Positions 33,147 to 40,923 of a stretch of DNA of 46,775 bases are shown here, in pieces. The stretch covers positions 1 to 46,775 of the forward strand of contig JADBEO010000033.1 of the NCBI GenBank assembly GCA_031316315.1. The letters are read 5' to 3'. Below the pieces are notes generated by a model. It made no database searches, had not been told where the DNA came from, and worked only from the letters and a program-made list of their open reading frames with translations. The position numbers and the translations under genes were made by a program. Every line of letters starts with the position of its first letter. The first letter of the stretch is position 1. The stretch comes from Chelatococcus sambhunathii. Its GTDB lineage: Bacteria > Pseudomonadota > Alphaproteobacteria > Rhizobiales > Methylopilaceae.

Positions 33147-33715
33147 GTCGCCGCCGACCTCGCCTGATGGTCGTGTACGGCGTCGGTCAGCCAACTCCAG
33201 GCCTCCCGCTCGTGCGGACCAGCCGTCTTGTCGATCGCGATCTGCAGATAGGCGAATTCCTCGTCGATCTTCTGTTTCGGGAGCATGTGGAGACGGCTGA
33301 CCAGGACGGCGCCTTCGATGACCGCTGCGACCGCGCGATTGAGACCAGGGAAGGGCGCCAGGTTCTGCCGATGGACGATCGCGCAATGGAGCTTCGGCCG
33401 CTGGGCCTTCTCGTCCTCGACCCGCTCGACGCGCACCTCATGGCACGCGAGCGCGTGCTCGAGCCGGACCGAATCGACGAGGTCGGCCTTTACCGTCGGC
33501 CACTCCGTCCGACGCTTCGTCACGGCCCCCGCGAACACCCGAGGGTCATCCGTGAAATTCACGACACCGCAGCGAGTTGTGAGAAAATTGTCGAGCGTCG
33601 TCGAAGGACGGAAGGGCTGCAGCAACCATCCGTCCGCGGTGGGCGTCGCGCCCATCGGCGCGATGTGCGGCTCGCCGCTCGCCGATACGGTCGTCACGAT
33701 GGTTTCGCGAATCAC
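33143..33715 (-). CDS. DUF447-family protein of C1-cofactor operon
   Basis: A 190-residue protein of the DUF447 family, found in methanogens and in methylotrophs with H4MPT. The N-terminal half (ETIVTTVSASGEPHIAPMGATP, WLLQPFRPSTTLDNFLTTRCGVVNFTDDP) resembles the flavin-reductase-like split barrel, so FMN binding is possible. The C-terminal half is helical. GTG 33715 lies in a GTGA overlap with the DHPS-like gene upstream, and its own stop overlaps the mfnB start. The reaction is unknown to me. The context suggests a step or helper in H4MPT or methylofuran synthesis. Confidence 0.85.
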   Translation of the reverse strand: MIRETIVTTVSASGEPHIAPMGATPTADGWLLQPFRPSTTLDNFLTTRCGVVNFTDDPRVFAGAVTKRRTEWPTVKADLVDSVRLEHALACHEVRVERVEDEKAQRPKLHCAIVHRQNLAPFPGLNRAVAAVIEGAVLVSRLHMLPKQKIDEEFAYLQIAIDKTAGPHEREAWSWLTDAVHDHQARSAAT

Positions 33716-35154
33716 GCCTTGTCCTCGCCGCCGTCTGGCCTCGCGCCGCGTGCGGCCCTTTTCGAGAGCGTCGAGCCGGCCTTCTTGAACTCCAGCCGGT
33801 GCGCCTCCTCGAGGCTCTCGGCGGTCTCGCCGGCGACGCCGAACTTCAACCCTTCGTCTTGCGCATAGCGCTTTCCGAGCCGGTAAGCGATCTCCGCACG
33901 CGCGAGTTCGACGCCGAGGTAGAAGGCGTGCGCGCCGTCGTCCTCGACGTTGAGCTCGGGAAAATGCTGAAACGGGTCGACGGCGATCCGCTCGCCGTCG
34001 CGGTTGAACACGTGAACACCCGCCTCCGTGACCTCGATGCGGAAGTTGCGGTCCTTGATCTCGCGGGCGAGCGCCGCGACGTCGGCGGCGCTCGACGCCA
34101 CCGGCCGACGGTCGCGCAGCGCGAGCAGGCCGCCGCCATAGCCCTTCGGCAGAGCGCCGTCCTCGCGGGCGGCGAAGAACTCGCGGCGCGCCCGATCGAA
34201 CTCGCGCACCGCCGTGCGACAGTGCGGGCTGACCTGGACTGCGAGCACTGCGGTGATCTTCAGCTCCGAGATCATCCCCATCAGGATCGCGTTGATTCCC
34301 GTGGTGTCGGCGTCGGTGAGCTCCGTGACGTTGCCGATCCCCATGAGGATCGGCGCCTCCGGGCGCGCCTTGCGGAACTCGGCGTAGCGCACGACCGAGG
34401 CCGTGAAACCGAAGTGGATGGGATCGAGAATCGGGTCCGCGAAATAGGCGCGGCCCTTCGCCTCCATGGCGTCGGTCGCACGATAAAGCGACTCCATGTC
34501 GCCCTGAGCCGCGGGGACCAGGATCGGCGCGGCCCCCCCTTCCTCCGCGATCCAAAGATTCTTCTCGCTGAGGCTGAGCAGATAGTTCGCGCCGGCGCGC
34601 GTGGCGCGCGCGAGCTCGTCGTCATTCGCCGAATCGACGCTGACCTTGATACCTTCGGCCTGCAGAGCGGCGATCGCCTCTTCGAGATGCGGGAAGTCCG
34701 TGTCAGGCATGCAGCCGAGATCGACGACGTCGGCGCCTTCCGTCTTCAACCCCTTGGCTTTGGCGACGATCTCTGCGGTCGAGAGCGTCGTGGCGTCCAC
34801 GATCTCGGCGAAGATCGCGCAGTCGTGGCGAGACAGGTCCGGCTCGACGCCGCCGCGCCCGAAGAACTGCGGAAGGTCCGCGAGTTCTTCCGGGCCGCGC
34901 TCGAACTTGACGCCGAAACGATCGGCCAGCTTCTCGAGGTCTCCCCGGAAGCGCCCTGGAAGAACGGCCCGGCCGACCGTCTCGGGAAGTTTCAGCCGAC
35001 GGTCCAGAATCTCTGTCGTCATCAACGCCGCGACCTTGACGCCGACGTTGATCACCACCGGATCGAGCGCGTCGCTTCGCAGCTCCTCCGCCAGCCGCGC
35101 GAGGCGGCCTTCGGCGAGGGAGCCGGTGATCAGCGCGACCTTCTCCGCGCTCAC
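33712..35154 (-). CDS. dihydropteroate synthase-like protein of H4MPT pathway (DUF6513)
   Basis: A 480-residue protein related to dihydropteroate synthase. The N-terminal ~130 residues form a separate domain (VALITGSLAEGRLARLAEEL, VVINVGVKVAALMTTEIL). The DHPS-like barrel follows, with CAIFAEIVDATTLSTAEIVAKA, ADVVDLGCMPDTDFPHL and ILMGIGNVTELTDADTTG. A C-terminal region with HVFNRDGERIAVDPFQHFPE completes it. Archaeal relatives are proposed to couple the pterin diphosphate to ribofuranosylaminobenzene phosphate, replacing folate DHPS in methanopterin synthesis, which fits this context. GTG 35154 overlaps the kinase stop and the end overlaps DUF447 (both GTGA). Confidence 0.85.
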   Translation of the reverse strand: MSAEKVALITGSLAEGRLARLAEELRSDALDPVVINVGVKVAALMTTEILDRRLKLPETVGRAVLPGRFRGDLEKLADRFGVKFERGPEELADLPQFFGRGGVEPDLSRHDCAIFAEIVDATTLSTAEIVAKAKGLKTEGADVVDLGCMPDTDFPHLEEAIAALQAEGIKVSVDSANDDELARATRAGANYLLSLSEKNLWIAEEGGAAPILVPAAQGDMESLYRATDAMEAKGRAYFADPILDPIHFGFTASVVRYAEFRKARPEAPILMGIGNVTELTDADTTGINAILMGMISELKITAVLAVQVSPHCRTAVREFDRARREFFAAREDGALPKGYGGGLLALRDRRPVASSAADVAALAREIKDRNFRIEVTEAGVHVFNRDGERIAVDPFQHFPELNVEDDGAHAFYLGVELARAEIAYRLGKRYAQDEGLKFGVAGETAESLEEAHRLEFKKAGSTLSKRAARGARPDGGEDKA

Positions 35155-35729
35155 GCGGCGCGCCGTTCTACGCTCGACAGCAGCTTGTGCAGCGCATCCG
35201 GCGCCGCCGGACCAAGCACGGAGATCGTTCCCGAAAACCGCGCGGCGATCTGCGGCAGGTAAGGATCGACGACGCCGGCCTCCCTCAAGGTCTTGAGATC
35301 GGCGCCTGCGTCCGCGGCCGCCGACTTGAGCAGGATGACCTGCGGCGCCGCGATTTCGACGCCGAGCCAGACGGCGAGGCTGTCGGACGTGACGTTCCAG
35401 CTGCACGGAACGTCGGCCCCGAGCGCCATGGGGGAGGGTCGCCATATCGACGAGCCCCGGATCAGCTCAAGCCGCGCCCCGGCGAGGGGCAGGGATGGCG
35501 CGAGTTCGGCGAGGATTTCCGCCGTCTGGTCCATGGCGAGGATCGCCATCCGATGGGCCGCTTCGTCAGAGAAACCGAGCTCCGCCTGCGCCGCGCGCAC
35601 CGCGTCGGCGAACCGCCCCCCGCCCGGCGCGACGACCGCACCATGTCGGGCAGTGACGCCGAGCAGGGCCCTCAGGTCCGGCGAGCCGCTCAGGCTCCCG
35701 CCAAATTTCACGACGACCGGACCGGGCAC
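35151..35729 (-). CDS. mfnE: amino acid kinase family protein, MfnE-like
   Basis: A 192-residue amino-acid-kinase-fold protein. MfnE phosphorylates [5-(aminomethyl)furan-3-yl]methyl phosphate to the diphosphate used by MfnF. The nucleotide and phosphate loop VVKFGGSLSGSPDL starts at residue 6, APGGGRFADAVR is the second glycine-rich loop, and CSWNVTSDSLAVWLGVEI and VILLKSAA complete the pattern. GTG 35729 (VPGPVVVKFGG) is the best start because the upstream frame is low-complexity. It is first of four genes that all overlap by four bases. The substrate is inferred from family and from mfnB, mfnD and mfnF nearby. Confidence 0.82.
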   Translation of the reverse strand: MPGPVVVKFGGSLSGSPDLRALLGVTARHGAVVAPGGGRFADAVRAAQAELGFSDEAAHRMAILAMDQTAEILAELAPSLPLAGARLELIRGSSIWRPSPMALGADVPCSWNVTSDSLAVWLGVEIAAPQVILLKSAAADAGADLKTLREAGVVDPYLPQIAARFSGTISVLGPAAPDALHKLLSSVERRAA

Positions 35730-36084
35730 GCTCGAAACACTCCTGAAGCCGCGAGAAAAGAGCCGGGAAGCTATCAGCGGGGACGGCGCATTCCAACCGG
35801 CGGCGGCGCACGATGTTGACCGTCTAAGGCCTCCTTCGGAGGCGCCGCGTCTTCCGGGCGGTCCCGGCCGAGCCCGGCCACGACGCCGAGCGCGCAATGC
35901 CCTAAAGCCGGCTCGGCGGAACTTCGTTGTTCGAGTCCTCGCCGCGCGGCCGCGATGTGGTCGAACGGGCGGAGCATCGCAAAGCGCCCATGTCGTCCCC
36001 CGCGGCGTTCGACGAAGCCGGCGCGAGGAGGTAAATCTTCTTCCAAGACCGGACGTAAAGAGCCGGCGACAGGGAGAGTGATCG
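35730..36084. promoter_or_regulatory. divergent region between mfnE operon and metallo-hydrolase gene
   Basis: This 355-base stretch without a gene separates the two islands. A small hairpin GCCTCC-TTC-GGAGGC is at 829-843 of the 35 kb block, but no T-tract follows. GGGAGAG just before ATG 36085 is the ribosome site of the plus-strand gene. No coding signal was found in it. Confidence 0.4.
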
Positions 36085-37035
36085 ATGCGCGTCCGCCTGC
36101 CCGCCGCCGCAGTCGCGGCGACGACGATCTGCGTCTTCAGCGCCGTCGCCTCATCGGGCCGGGCGGCCGAACCGCTGCCGACCACCGAGATCGCGCCGGG
36201 CGTCTTCGTCTACCAGGCGCCTTACCAGCTGCTTGCCCCGTCCAATGACGGAGCGATCGCAAATGTCGGCTTCATTGTCGGCAAAGAGGCGGTCGCCGTC
36301 GTAGACACCGGCAACACCCGCGAGGCGGGCGAACGGCTGCTCGCCGCGGTCAGGACGAAAACGGACCTGCCGATCCGCTACGTCATCAACACGCACATGC
36401 ATCCCGATCACGCGCTCGGCGACGTCGCCTTCAAGCCGACCGGCGTGAAGTTCGTCGCGCACGCCAAGTTCGCGCGCGCGCTGCAGGCTCGGGCGCAGGC
36501 CTATCTCGACGGCGCGAAGCGCGCTCTCGGAGACGGCTACCAAGGCAAGGTCGAAGATCTGGTGACGCCGGATATCGAGGTCGCCCCGGGCGAGCCTAGA
36601 TCGCTGGATCTCGGCGGTCGGACGCTCGAGCTGGAAGCGATGCCGACCGCGCACACCGACAACGACCTGACCGTGCGCGACCTGGCCACCGACAGCTGGT
36701 TTCTCGGGGACCTTCTGTTCATGGGCCACCTGCCGAGCATCGACGGCTCGTTCGAGGGCTGGGTGCGCCTGATGGCGAAGCTGCGGGATCGGAAGGCCGC
36801 GCGGGTCGTCCCCGGCCACGGCCCCGCCTCCGCGAACTGGCCGGACGCTATGGCGCCGCAGCAAAAATATTTCGACCGCTTACGATCGGATGTCGAGGCG
36901 CTGCTCGCTTCCGGCGCCACGCTCCGCCAAGCGTCCGAAAAAGCCGGATTATCAGAGCGGGAGGCCTGGGCGCTGTTCGACGAGTTCAACGCCCGCAACG
37001 CCATAGAGGCCTATCGTGAGGCCGAGTGGCGATAG
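36085..37035 (+). CDS. secreted MBL-fold metallo-hydrolase (quinoprotein relay type)
   Basis: Metallo-beta-lactamase-fold protein of 316 residues with a signal peptide (cleavage near residues 26-28, GRAAEP). The zinc motif THMHPDHALG gives His104, His106, Asp108 and His109. Later metal ligands are in AMPTAHTDNDLTV, FLGDLLFMGHLPSIDGS and VVPGHGP. It resembles the quinoprotein relay system zinc metallohydrolases and SoxH-like proteins that accompany PQQ dehydrogenases. It lies 309 bases before xoxF on the same strand. Its substrate is unknown; a periplasmic role in the methanol-oxidation system is inferred from place and export. Confidence 0.85.
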   Translation: MRVRLPAAAVAATTICVFSAVASSGRAAEPLPTTEIAPGVFVYQAPYQLLAPSNDGAIANVGFIVGKEAVAVVDTGNTREAGERLLAAVRTKTDLPIRYVINTHMHPDHALGDVAFKPTGVKFVAHAKFARALQARAQAYLDGAKRALGDGYQGKVEDLVTPDIEVAPGEPRSLDLGGRTLELEAMPTAHTDNDLTVRDLATDSWFLGDLLFMGHLPSIDGSFEGWVRLMAKLRDRKAARVVPGHGPASANWPDAMAPQQKYFDRLRSDVEALLASGATLRQASEKAGLSEREAWALFDEFNARNAIEAYREAEWR

Positions 37036-37344
37036 TGCACCGCAATATAATAAGTGAGCGACCGCAGCAAAATCATAATAACGCTCTTATATCTTAAAGT
37101 CCTGTTGCGTGGGGTATCGAAGCGGTCTACGGTCCGCCCAGTCTTCGGCTGCTACGTCAAGGTTCCGCAAGGGCTTAGGCGGTTCGGAGGTTTGTTGAGG
37201 GGCGCCGCGCGAGCGGCGGGTTTGCCGGCAAACCGTGACACGAGGCTGAAGGCGCAGGTCCAACAATAAACGCTCCGCTTTCCGACAAGGGCAACGCTCG
37301 GGGAAAGCTGACTAAGGACTGCGTGAAAGAGGGAGAACTAACGA
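37036..37344 (+). promoter_or_regulatory. xoxF upstream region
   Basis: A 309-base gene-free region. Its first ~75 bases (37036-37110) are AT-rich, in sharp contrast to the surroundings. They include a perfect TATAAT at 37046-37051 whose upstream partner would fall inside the preceding gene. AGAGGGAG about ten bases before ATG 37345 is the xoxF ribosome site. The long leader suggests transcript-level control of xoxF. Confidence 0.55.
37219..37234. promoter_or_regulatory. perfect 16-bp palindrome upstream of xoxF (operator candidate)
   Basis: GGTTTGCCGGCAAACC is a perfect inverted repeat without spacer, 110 bases before the xoxF start. Its size and symmetry suit a dimeric DNA-binding protein. 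Nothing in the sequence names the regulator. Confidence 0.5.
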
Positions 37345-39153
37345 ATGCGCAAAGTCGCAATTGCTGCGGGCCTGATGGGCGCCGCCGCATTCGTGATGCC
37401 GGTCTTCGCGAATGACAGCGTGACCGAAATCACGAAGGACCCCAAGCAGTGGGGCATCCAGACGGGCGATTACTCCAACCATCGCTTTTCCAAGCTGGAC
37501 GAGATCAACGCCTCCAACGTGAAGAAGCTCCAGGTCGCTTGGACCTTCTCGACCGGCGTGCTGCGCGGCCATGAGGGCGCGCCGCTCGTGATCGGCAACA
37601 TGATGTACGTCCACACGCCGTTCCCGAACAACGTGTTCGCGCTGAACCTCGACGAGGGCGGCAAGATCGTCTGGAAGTACGAGCCGAAGCAGGACCCGTC
37701 GGTCATCCCGGTGATGTGCTGCGACACCGTCAACCGCGGTCTCGCTTACGCCGACAACACGATCTTCCTGCACCAGGCCGACACGACCGTCGTCGCGCTC
37801 GACGCCAAGACCGGTCAGAAGAAGTGGTCGGTCGTCAACGGCGACCCGAAGAAGGGCGAGACCAACACCGCGACCGTTCTGCCGGTCAAGGACAAGGTCA
37901 TCGTCGGCATCTCCGGCGCTGAGTTTGGCGTCCGCAGCCACGTGACGGCCTACAACATCGCCGACGGCAAGATGGCTTGGCGCGGCTACTCGGTCGGTCC
38001 GGACGAGGAAATGCTCGTCGACCCGGAGAAGACCACCGAGCTCGGCAAGCCGATCGGCAAGGACTCCTCGCTGAAGACCTGGCAGGGCGATCAGTGGAAG
38101 ACCGGCGGCGGCTCGACCTGGGGCTGGTACTCGTACGACCCCAAGACGAACCTGATGTACTACGGCACCGGCAACCCCTCGACCTGGAACCCGAAGCAGC
38201 GCCCGGGCGACAACAAGTGGTCGATGACGATCTTCGCGCGTGACGTCGACACCGGCAAGGCGAAGTGGGTCTACCAGATGACCCCGCATGACGAGTGGGA
38301 CTACGACGGCATCAACGAGATGATCCTCACGGATCAGAAGATCGACGGCAAGGAGCGCAACCTCCTGACGCACTTCGACCGTAACGGCTTCGGCTACACG
38401 CTCGATCGCGTCACCGGCGAGCTTCTCGTCGCCGAGAAGTACGACCCGGTCGTGAACTGGGCCACCAAGGTCGACATGGACAAGTCGTCCAAGACCTACG
38501 GCCGTCCGCTGGTCGTGTCGAAGTATTCGACCGAGCAGAACGGCGAAGACGTGAACTCGCAGGGCATCTGCCCGGCGGCTCTCGGCACCAAGGACCAGCA
38601 GCCTGCGGCGTACTCGCCGGAGACCGAGCTGTTCTACGTGCCGACCAACCACGTCTGCATGGACTACGAGCCCTTCAAGGTCTCGTACACCGCTGGTCAG
38701 CCCTATGTCGGCGCGACCCTCTCGATGTACCCCGCGCCGAACAGCCATGGCGGCATGGGCAACTTCATCGCCTGGGACGGCAAGAAGGGTAAGATCGTCT
38801 GGTCCAACAAGGAGCAGTTCTCCGTGTGGTCCGGCGCTCTGGCGACCGCTGGCGGCATCGTGTTCTACGGCACGCTCGAAGGCTACCTGAAGGCCGTCGA
38901 CGCCAAGACGGGCAAGGAACTGTACAAGTTCAAGACCCCGTCCGGCATCATCGGCAACGTCATGACCTACGAGCACAAGGGCAAGCAGTACGTCGCGGTG
39001 CTCTCGGGCGTCGGCGGCTGGGCGGGCATCGGCCTTGCGGCCGGCCTGACCAACGCGACCGACGGTCTCGGCGCGGTCGGCGGTTATGCGGCTCTGTCGC
39101 AGTACACCGCTCTCGGCGGCCAGCTCACCGTCTTCACGCTGCCGACGAACTGA
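37345..39153 (+). CDS. xoxF: XoxF lanthanide-dependent PQQ methanol dehydrogenase
   Basis: Periplasmic quinoprotein that oxidises methanol (and formaldehyde) with PQQ and a lanthanide ion. The 602-residue precursor has a signal peptide ([10 protein letters not shown]..., cleavage after PVFA, residue 22). The vicinal disulfide Cys125-Cys126 sits over PQQ. Metal ligands by family pattern are Glu193 (SGAEFG), Asn277 (GTGNPS), catalytic Asp319 and Asp321 in EWDYDGINE. The second Asp replaces the Ala of calcium-dependent MxaF and marks lanthanide use. Beta-propeller W-motifs run throughout, and the overall pattern fits the XoxF5 clade. A strong terminator follows, so it is probably a single-gene transcript; the cytochrome gene xoxG does not follow. 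Confidence 0.97.
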   Translation: MRKVAIAAGLMGAAAFVMPVFANDSVTEITKDPKQWGIQTGDYSNHRFSKLDEINASNVKKLQVAWTFSTGVLRGHEGAPLVIGNMMYVHTPFPNNVFALNLDEGGKIVWKYEPKQDPSVIPVMCCDTVNRGLAYADNTIFLHQADTTVVALDAKTGQKKWSVVNGDPKKGETNTATVLPVKDKVIVGISGAEFGVRSHVTAYNIADGKMAWRGYSVGPDEEMLVDPEKTTELGKPIGKDSSLKTWQGDQWKTGGGSTWGWYSYDPKTNLMYYGTGNPSTWNPKQRPGDNKWSMTIFARDVDTGKAKWVYQMTPHDEWDYDGINEMILTDQKIDGKERNLLTHFDRNGFGYTLDRVTGELLVAEKYDPVVNWATKVDMDKSSKTYGRPLVVSKYSTEQNGEDVNSQGICPAALGTKDQQPAAYSPETELFYVPTNHVCMDYEPFKVSYTAGQPYVGATLSMYPAPNSHGGMGNFIAWDGKKGKIVWSNKEQFSVWSGALATAGGIVFYGTLEGYLKAVDAKTGKELYKFKTPSGIIGNVMTYEHKGKQYVAVLSGVGGWAGIGLAAGLTNATDGLGAVGGYAALSQYTALGGQLTVFTLPTN

Positions 39154-39471
39154 GGCTCGTCCTCTCGGCCGGCGCTCGCTCCAGGGCGGACGCCAGCCAA
39201 ACTTGAAGAGCCCGGTCTCCGGTTCATCCGGTGGCCGGGCTTTTTCGTATCCGATGCGCCGCGCGGGTTCAGGGTCGGAGTCTCGCCGTCCCCCGAAGCC
39301 CATGTCTCGGACCAAGCCTTCGACGATCGCGCCGCGCGCCCTACATTGGGTGCCCATCGGGGCCCTGGACGAGAGGGGCCGCCGCCGTGGACGTCGGCGC
39401 GGCGAGCCGCAGGAACTTCAACAAGACAGCCCGCGGCCCCGAGGGTCGAAGCGGGCGAACATGAGGGTGGA
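39154..39471 (+). other. gene-free region between xoxF and xoxJ (xoxG absent)
   Basis: These 318 bases hold the xoxF terminator and then the presumed xoxJ promoter. All frames were inspected for a cytochrome c haem motif CXXCH and none was found. The short open frames here are Arg/Ser-rich and not protein-like. Confidence 0.7.
39209..39246 (+). terminator. rho-independent terminator of xoxF
   Basis: The outer stem AGCCCGG/CCGGGCT encloses an inner CCGG/CCGG pair and is followed directly by TTTTT. It begins 56 bases after the xoxF stop. This is the clearest intrinsic terminator in the window. Confidence 0.92.
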
Positions 39472-40329
39472 ATGACCACGACAGTTCTTCGTCGACCAGC
39501 CGTCGCTTGCGCGCTTCTCGCAGGCGCCGCGATCCTGTTCTCGGCGCTCGGCGCCGCGCCGGCGGCCGCCCAGACCTCCGACCTCGTCAACCGCGCGACG
39601 CTGCGCGTCTGCGCGGATCCGGCCGACATGCCGCTCTCGAACGAGAAGGGCGAGGGCTTCGAAAACAAGATCGCGGAGCTTCTCGCCAAGGATCTCGGCG
39701 TTCCGCTCGCCTACACCTGGTTTCCTGACGCGACCGGCTTTTATCGCATGACGCTCGGCATCAAGCGGTGCGACGTGAAGCTGGGCGTCGTGCAGGGCGC
39801 CGACCCGTTCCTCAACACCAACGCCTTCATGCGCTCGACCTCGATTCTGATGGTCAAGAAGGGCGGGCCGCTTGAAGGCGTCGACAGCCTGTCGGACGAG
39901 AAGCTCAAGGACAAGAAGATCGGCGTCGTCGCCGGCACTCCGGCCGCGAGCTATGTGCTGAAATACGGCCTGATGGGCAAGGCGAAGCCGTACAATCTCA
40001 CCGTCGATCGCCGCTATGAGTCGCCCGTCGAGGACATGATCAAGGACATCCAGTCCGGGGCGATCGACGCCGGAATCTTTTGGGGCCCGATCGGCGGTTA
40101 CTTCGCCAAGCAGGCTGGAGACATCGCGACGACTGCGCTCTTGAAGGAAAAGGGCGGCCCGCCCCTGATCTACCGCTTCACCTTCGGCGTCAGGCCCGGC
40201 GAGGAGAACTGGAAGCACCGGCTCAACGAGTTCATCACCAAAAACCAGGGCGAGATCAACAAGATCCTGCGAGCCTACAACGTCCCGCTGGTCGACGAGC
40301 AGGACAAGCCGATTGAGGTCGCCCAGTGA
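39472..40329 (+). CDS. xoxJ: XoxJ/MoxJ-type periplasmic binding protein of methanol dehydrogenase system
   Basis: Periplasmic solute-binding-like protein (285 residues) of the quinoprotein-dehydrogenase-associated family, thought to help activate or mature XoxF. The signal peptide ends near residue 33 (APAAAQ). The mature part begins TLRVCADPADMPLSNEKGEGFENKIAELLAKDLG, the class-3 binding-protein fold. KLGVVQGADPFLNT and GAIDAGIFWGPIGGYFAKQ complete it. ATG 39472 is preceded by GGGTGGA. It is coupled to the CXXCW gene by a GTGA overlap. In most xox clusters xoxG stands between xoxF and xoxJ; here it does not. Confidence 0.93.
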   Translation: MTTTVLRRPAVACALLAGAAILFSALGAAPAAAQTSDLVNRATLRVCADPADMPLSNEKGEGFENKIAELLAKDLGVPLAYTWFPDATGFYRMTLGIKRCDVKLGVVQGADPFLNTNAFMRSTSILMVKKGGPLEGVDSLSDEKLKDKKIGVVAGTPAASYVLKYGLMGKAKPYNLTVDRRYESPVEDMIKDIQSGAIDAGIFWGPIGGYFAKQAGDIATTALLKEKGGPPLIYRFTFGVRPGEENWKHRLNEFITKNQGEINKILRAYNVPLVDEQDKPIEVAQ

Positions 40330-40916
40330 CCACGGCGCGAAGCCGGCTGGCGGGGGCCCTGCTCGCGGCTCTTCTGCCAACGGTCGCCCTTGCGCAGGAA
40401 ACGCGGCCCGGCGGCGACAGTCCGCCGGAGCCGAGCGACTACAAGATGGACGACTACCGGTCTCCGACGCCCGCGACGCTCCGCGGCGCGCGCGTCGTCG
40501 ATACCCGCGCGGCGGAGGCGGCGTGGCGCGACCGGAGCGCGGTGTTCATCGACACCATGCCGCGAGACGTCAGGCCCGCCAATCTTCCTCCGGGCACCGT
40601 CTGGCGAGATCGCCCGCGCGAACACATCCCCGGCAGCGCGTGGCTCGCGAATGTCGGCTACGGCGCGATCAGCCCGGAGATGACGGCCTACTTCCGGGAC
40701 GGTCTCGCCGCGCTCAGCGGCGGCGACAAGGCGAAGCCGCTGCTGTTCTATTGCCGCGCCGACTGCTGGATGTCCTGGAACGCCGCCAAGCGCGCCATGG
40801 AATGGGGCTATGCCGACGTGATCTGGTATCCGGAAGGATCGGACGGCTGGGCCGGGGCCGGCCTGCCGCTGGAGCCGGCCAAGCCCTACGAGCGCCAAGC
40901 GCCACCCTCGCAGTAG
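40326..40916 (+). CDS. PQQ-dependent catabolism-associated CXXCW-motif protein (rhodanese-like, secreted)
   Basis: A 196-residue secreted protein (signal peptide cleaved after ALA, residue 23) with a rhodanese-like fold. The hallmark is FYCRADCWMSWNAAKRA with Cys143 and Cys147 followed by Trp148; there are three residues between the cysteines here. The gene accompanies PQQ alcohol dehydrogenase clusters in many proteobacteria. A periplasmic redox or sulfur-related role is likely, but no reaction is proven that I know of. GTG 40326 overlaps the xoxJ stop. It converges on the Bug-protein gene, seven bases away. Confidence 0.9.
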   Translation: MTTARSRLAGALLAALLPTVALAQETRPGGDSPPEPSDYKMDDYRSPTPATLRGARVVDTRAAEAAWRDRSAVFIDTMPRDVRPANLPPGTVWRDRPREHIPGSAWLANVGYGAISPEMTAYFRDGLAALSGGDKAKPLLFYCRADCWMSWNAAKRAMEWGYADVIWYPEGSDGWAGAGLPLEPAKPYERQAPPSQ

Positions 40917-40923
40917 CCGAGCC

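Noticed and set aside
37312..39357. 681-residue open frame opposite xoxF
   Set aside because: It is a mirror of a highly conserved gene in high-GC DNA, is Arg/Val/Asp-rich and has no recognisable domain. Similar long antisense frames lie opposite the RND, fhcA and gnd genes.
39154..39471. possible hidden small cytochrome (xoxG) after xoxF
   Set aside because: No CXXCH motif in any frame, too short for cytochrome cL, and a terminator occupies the first part.
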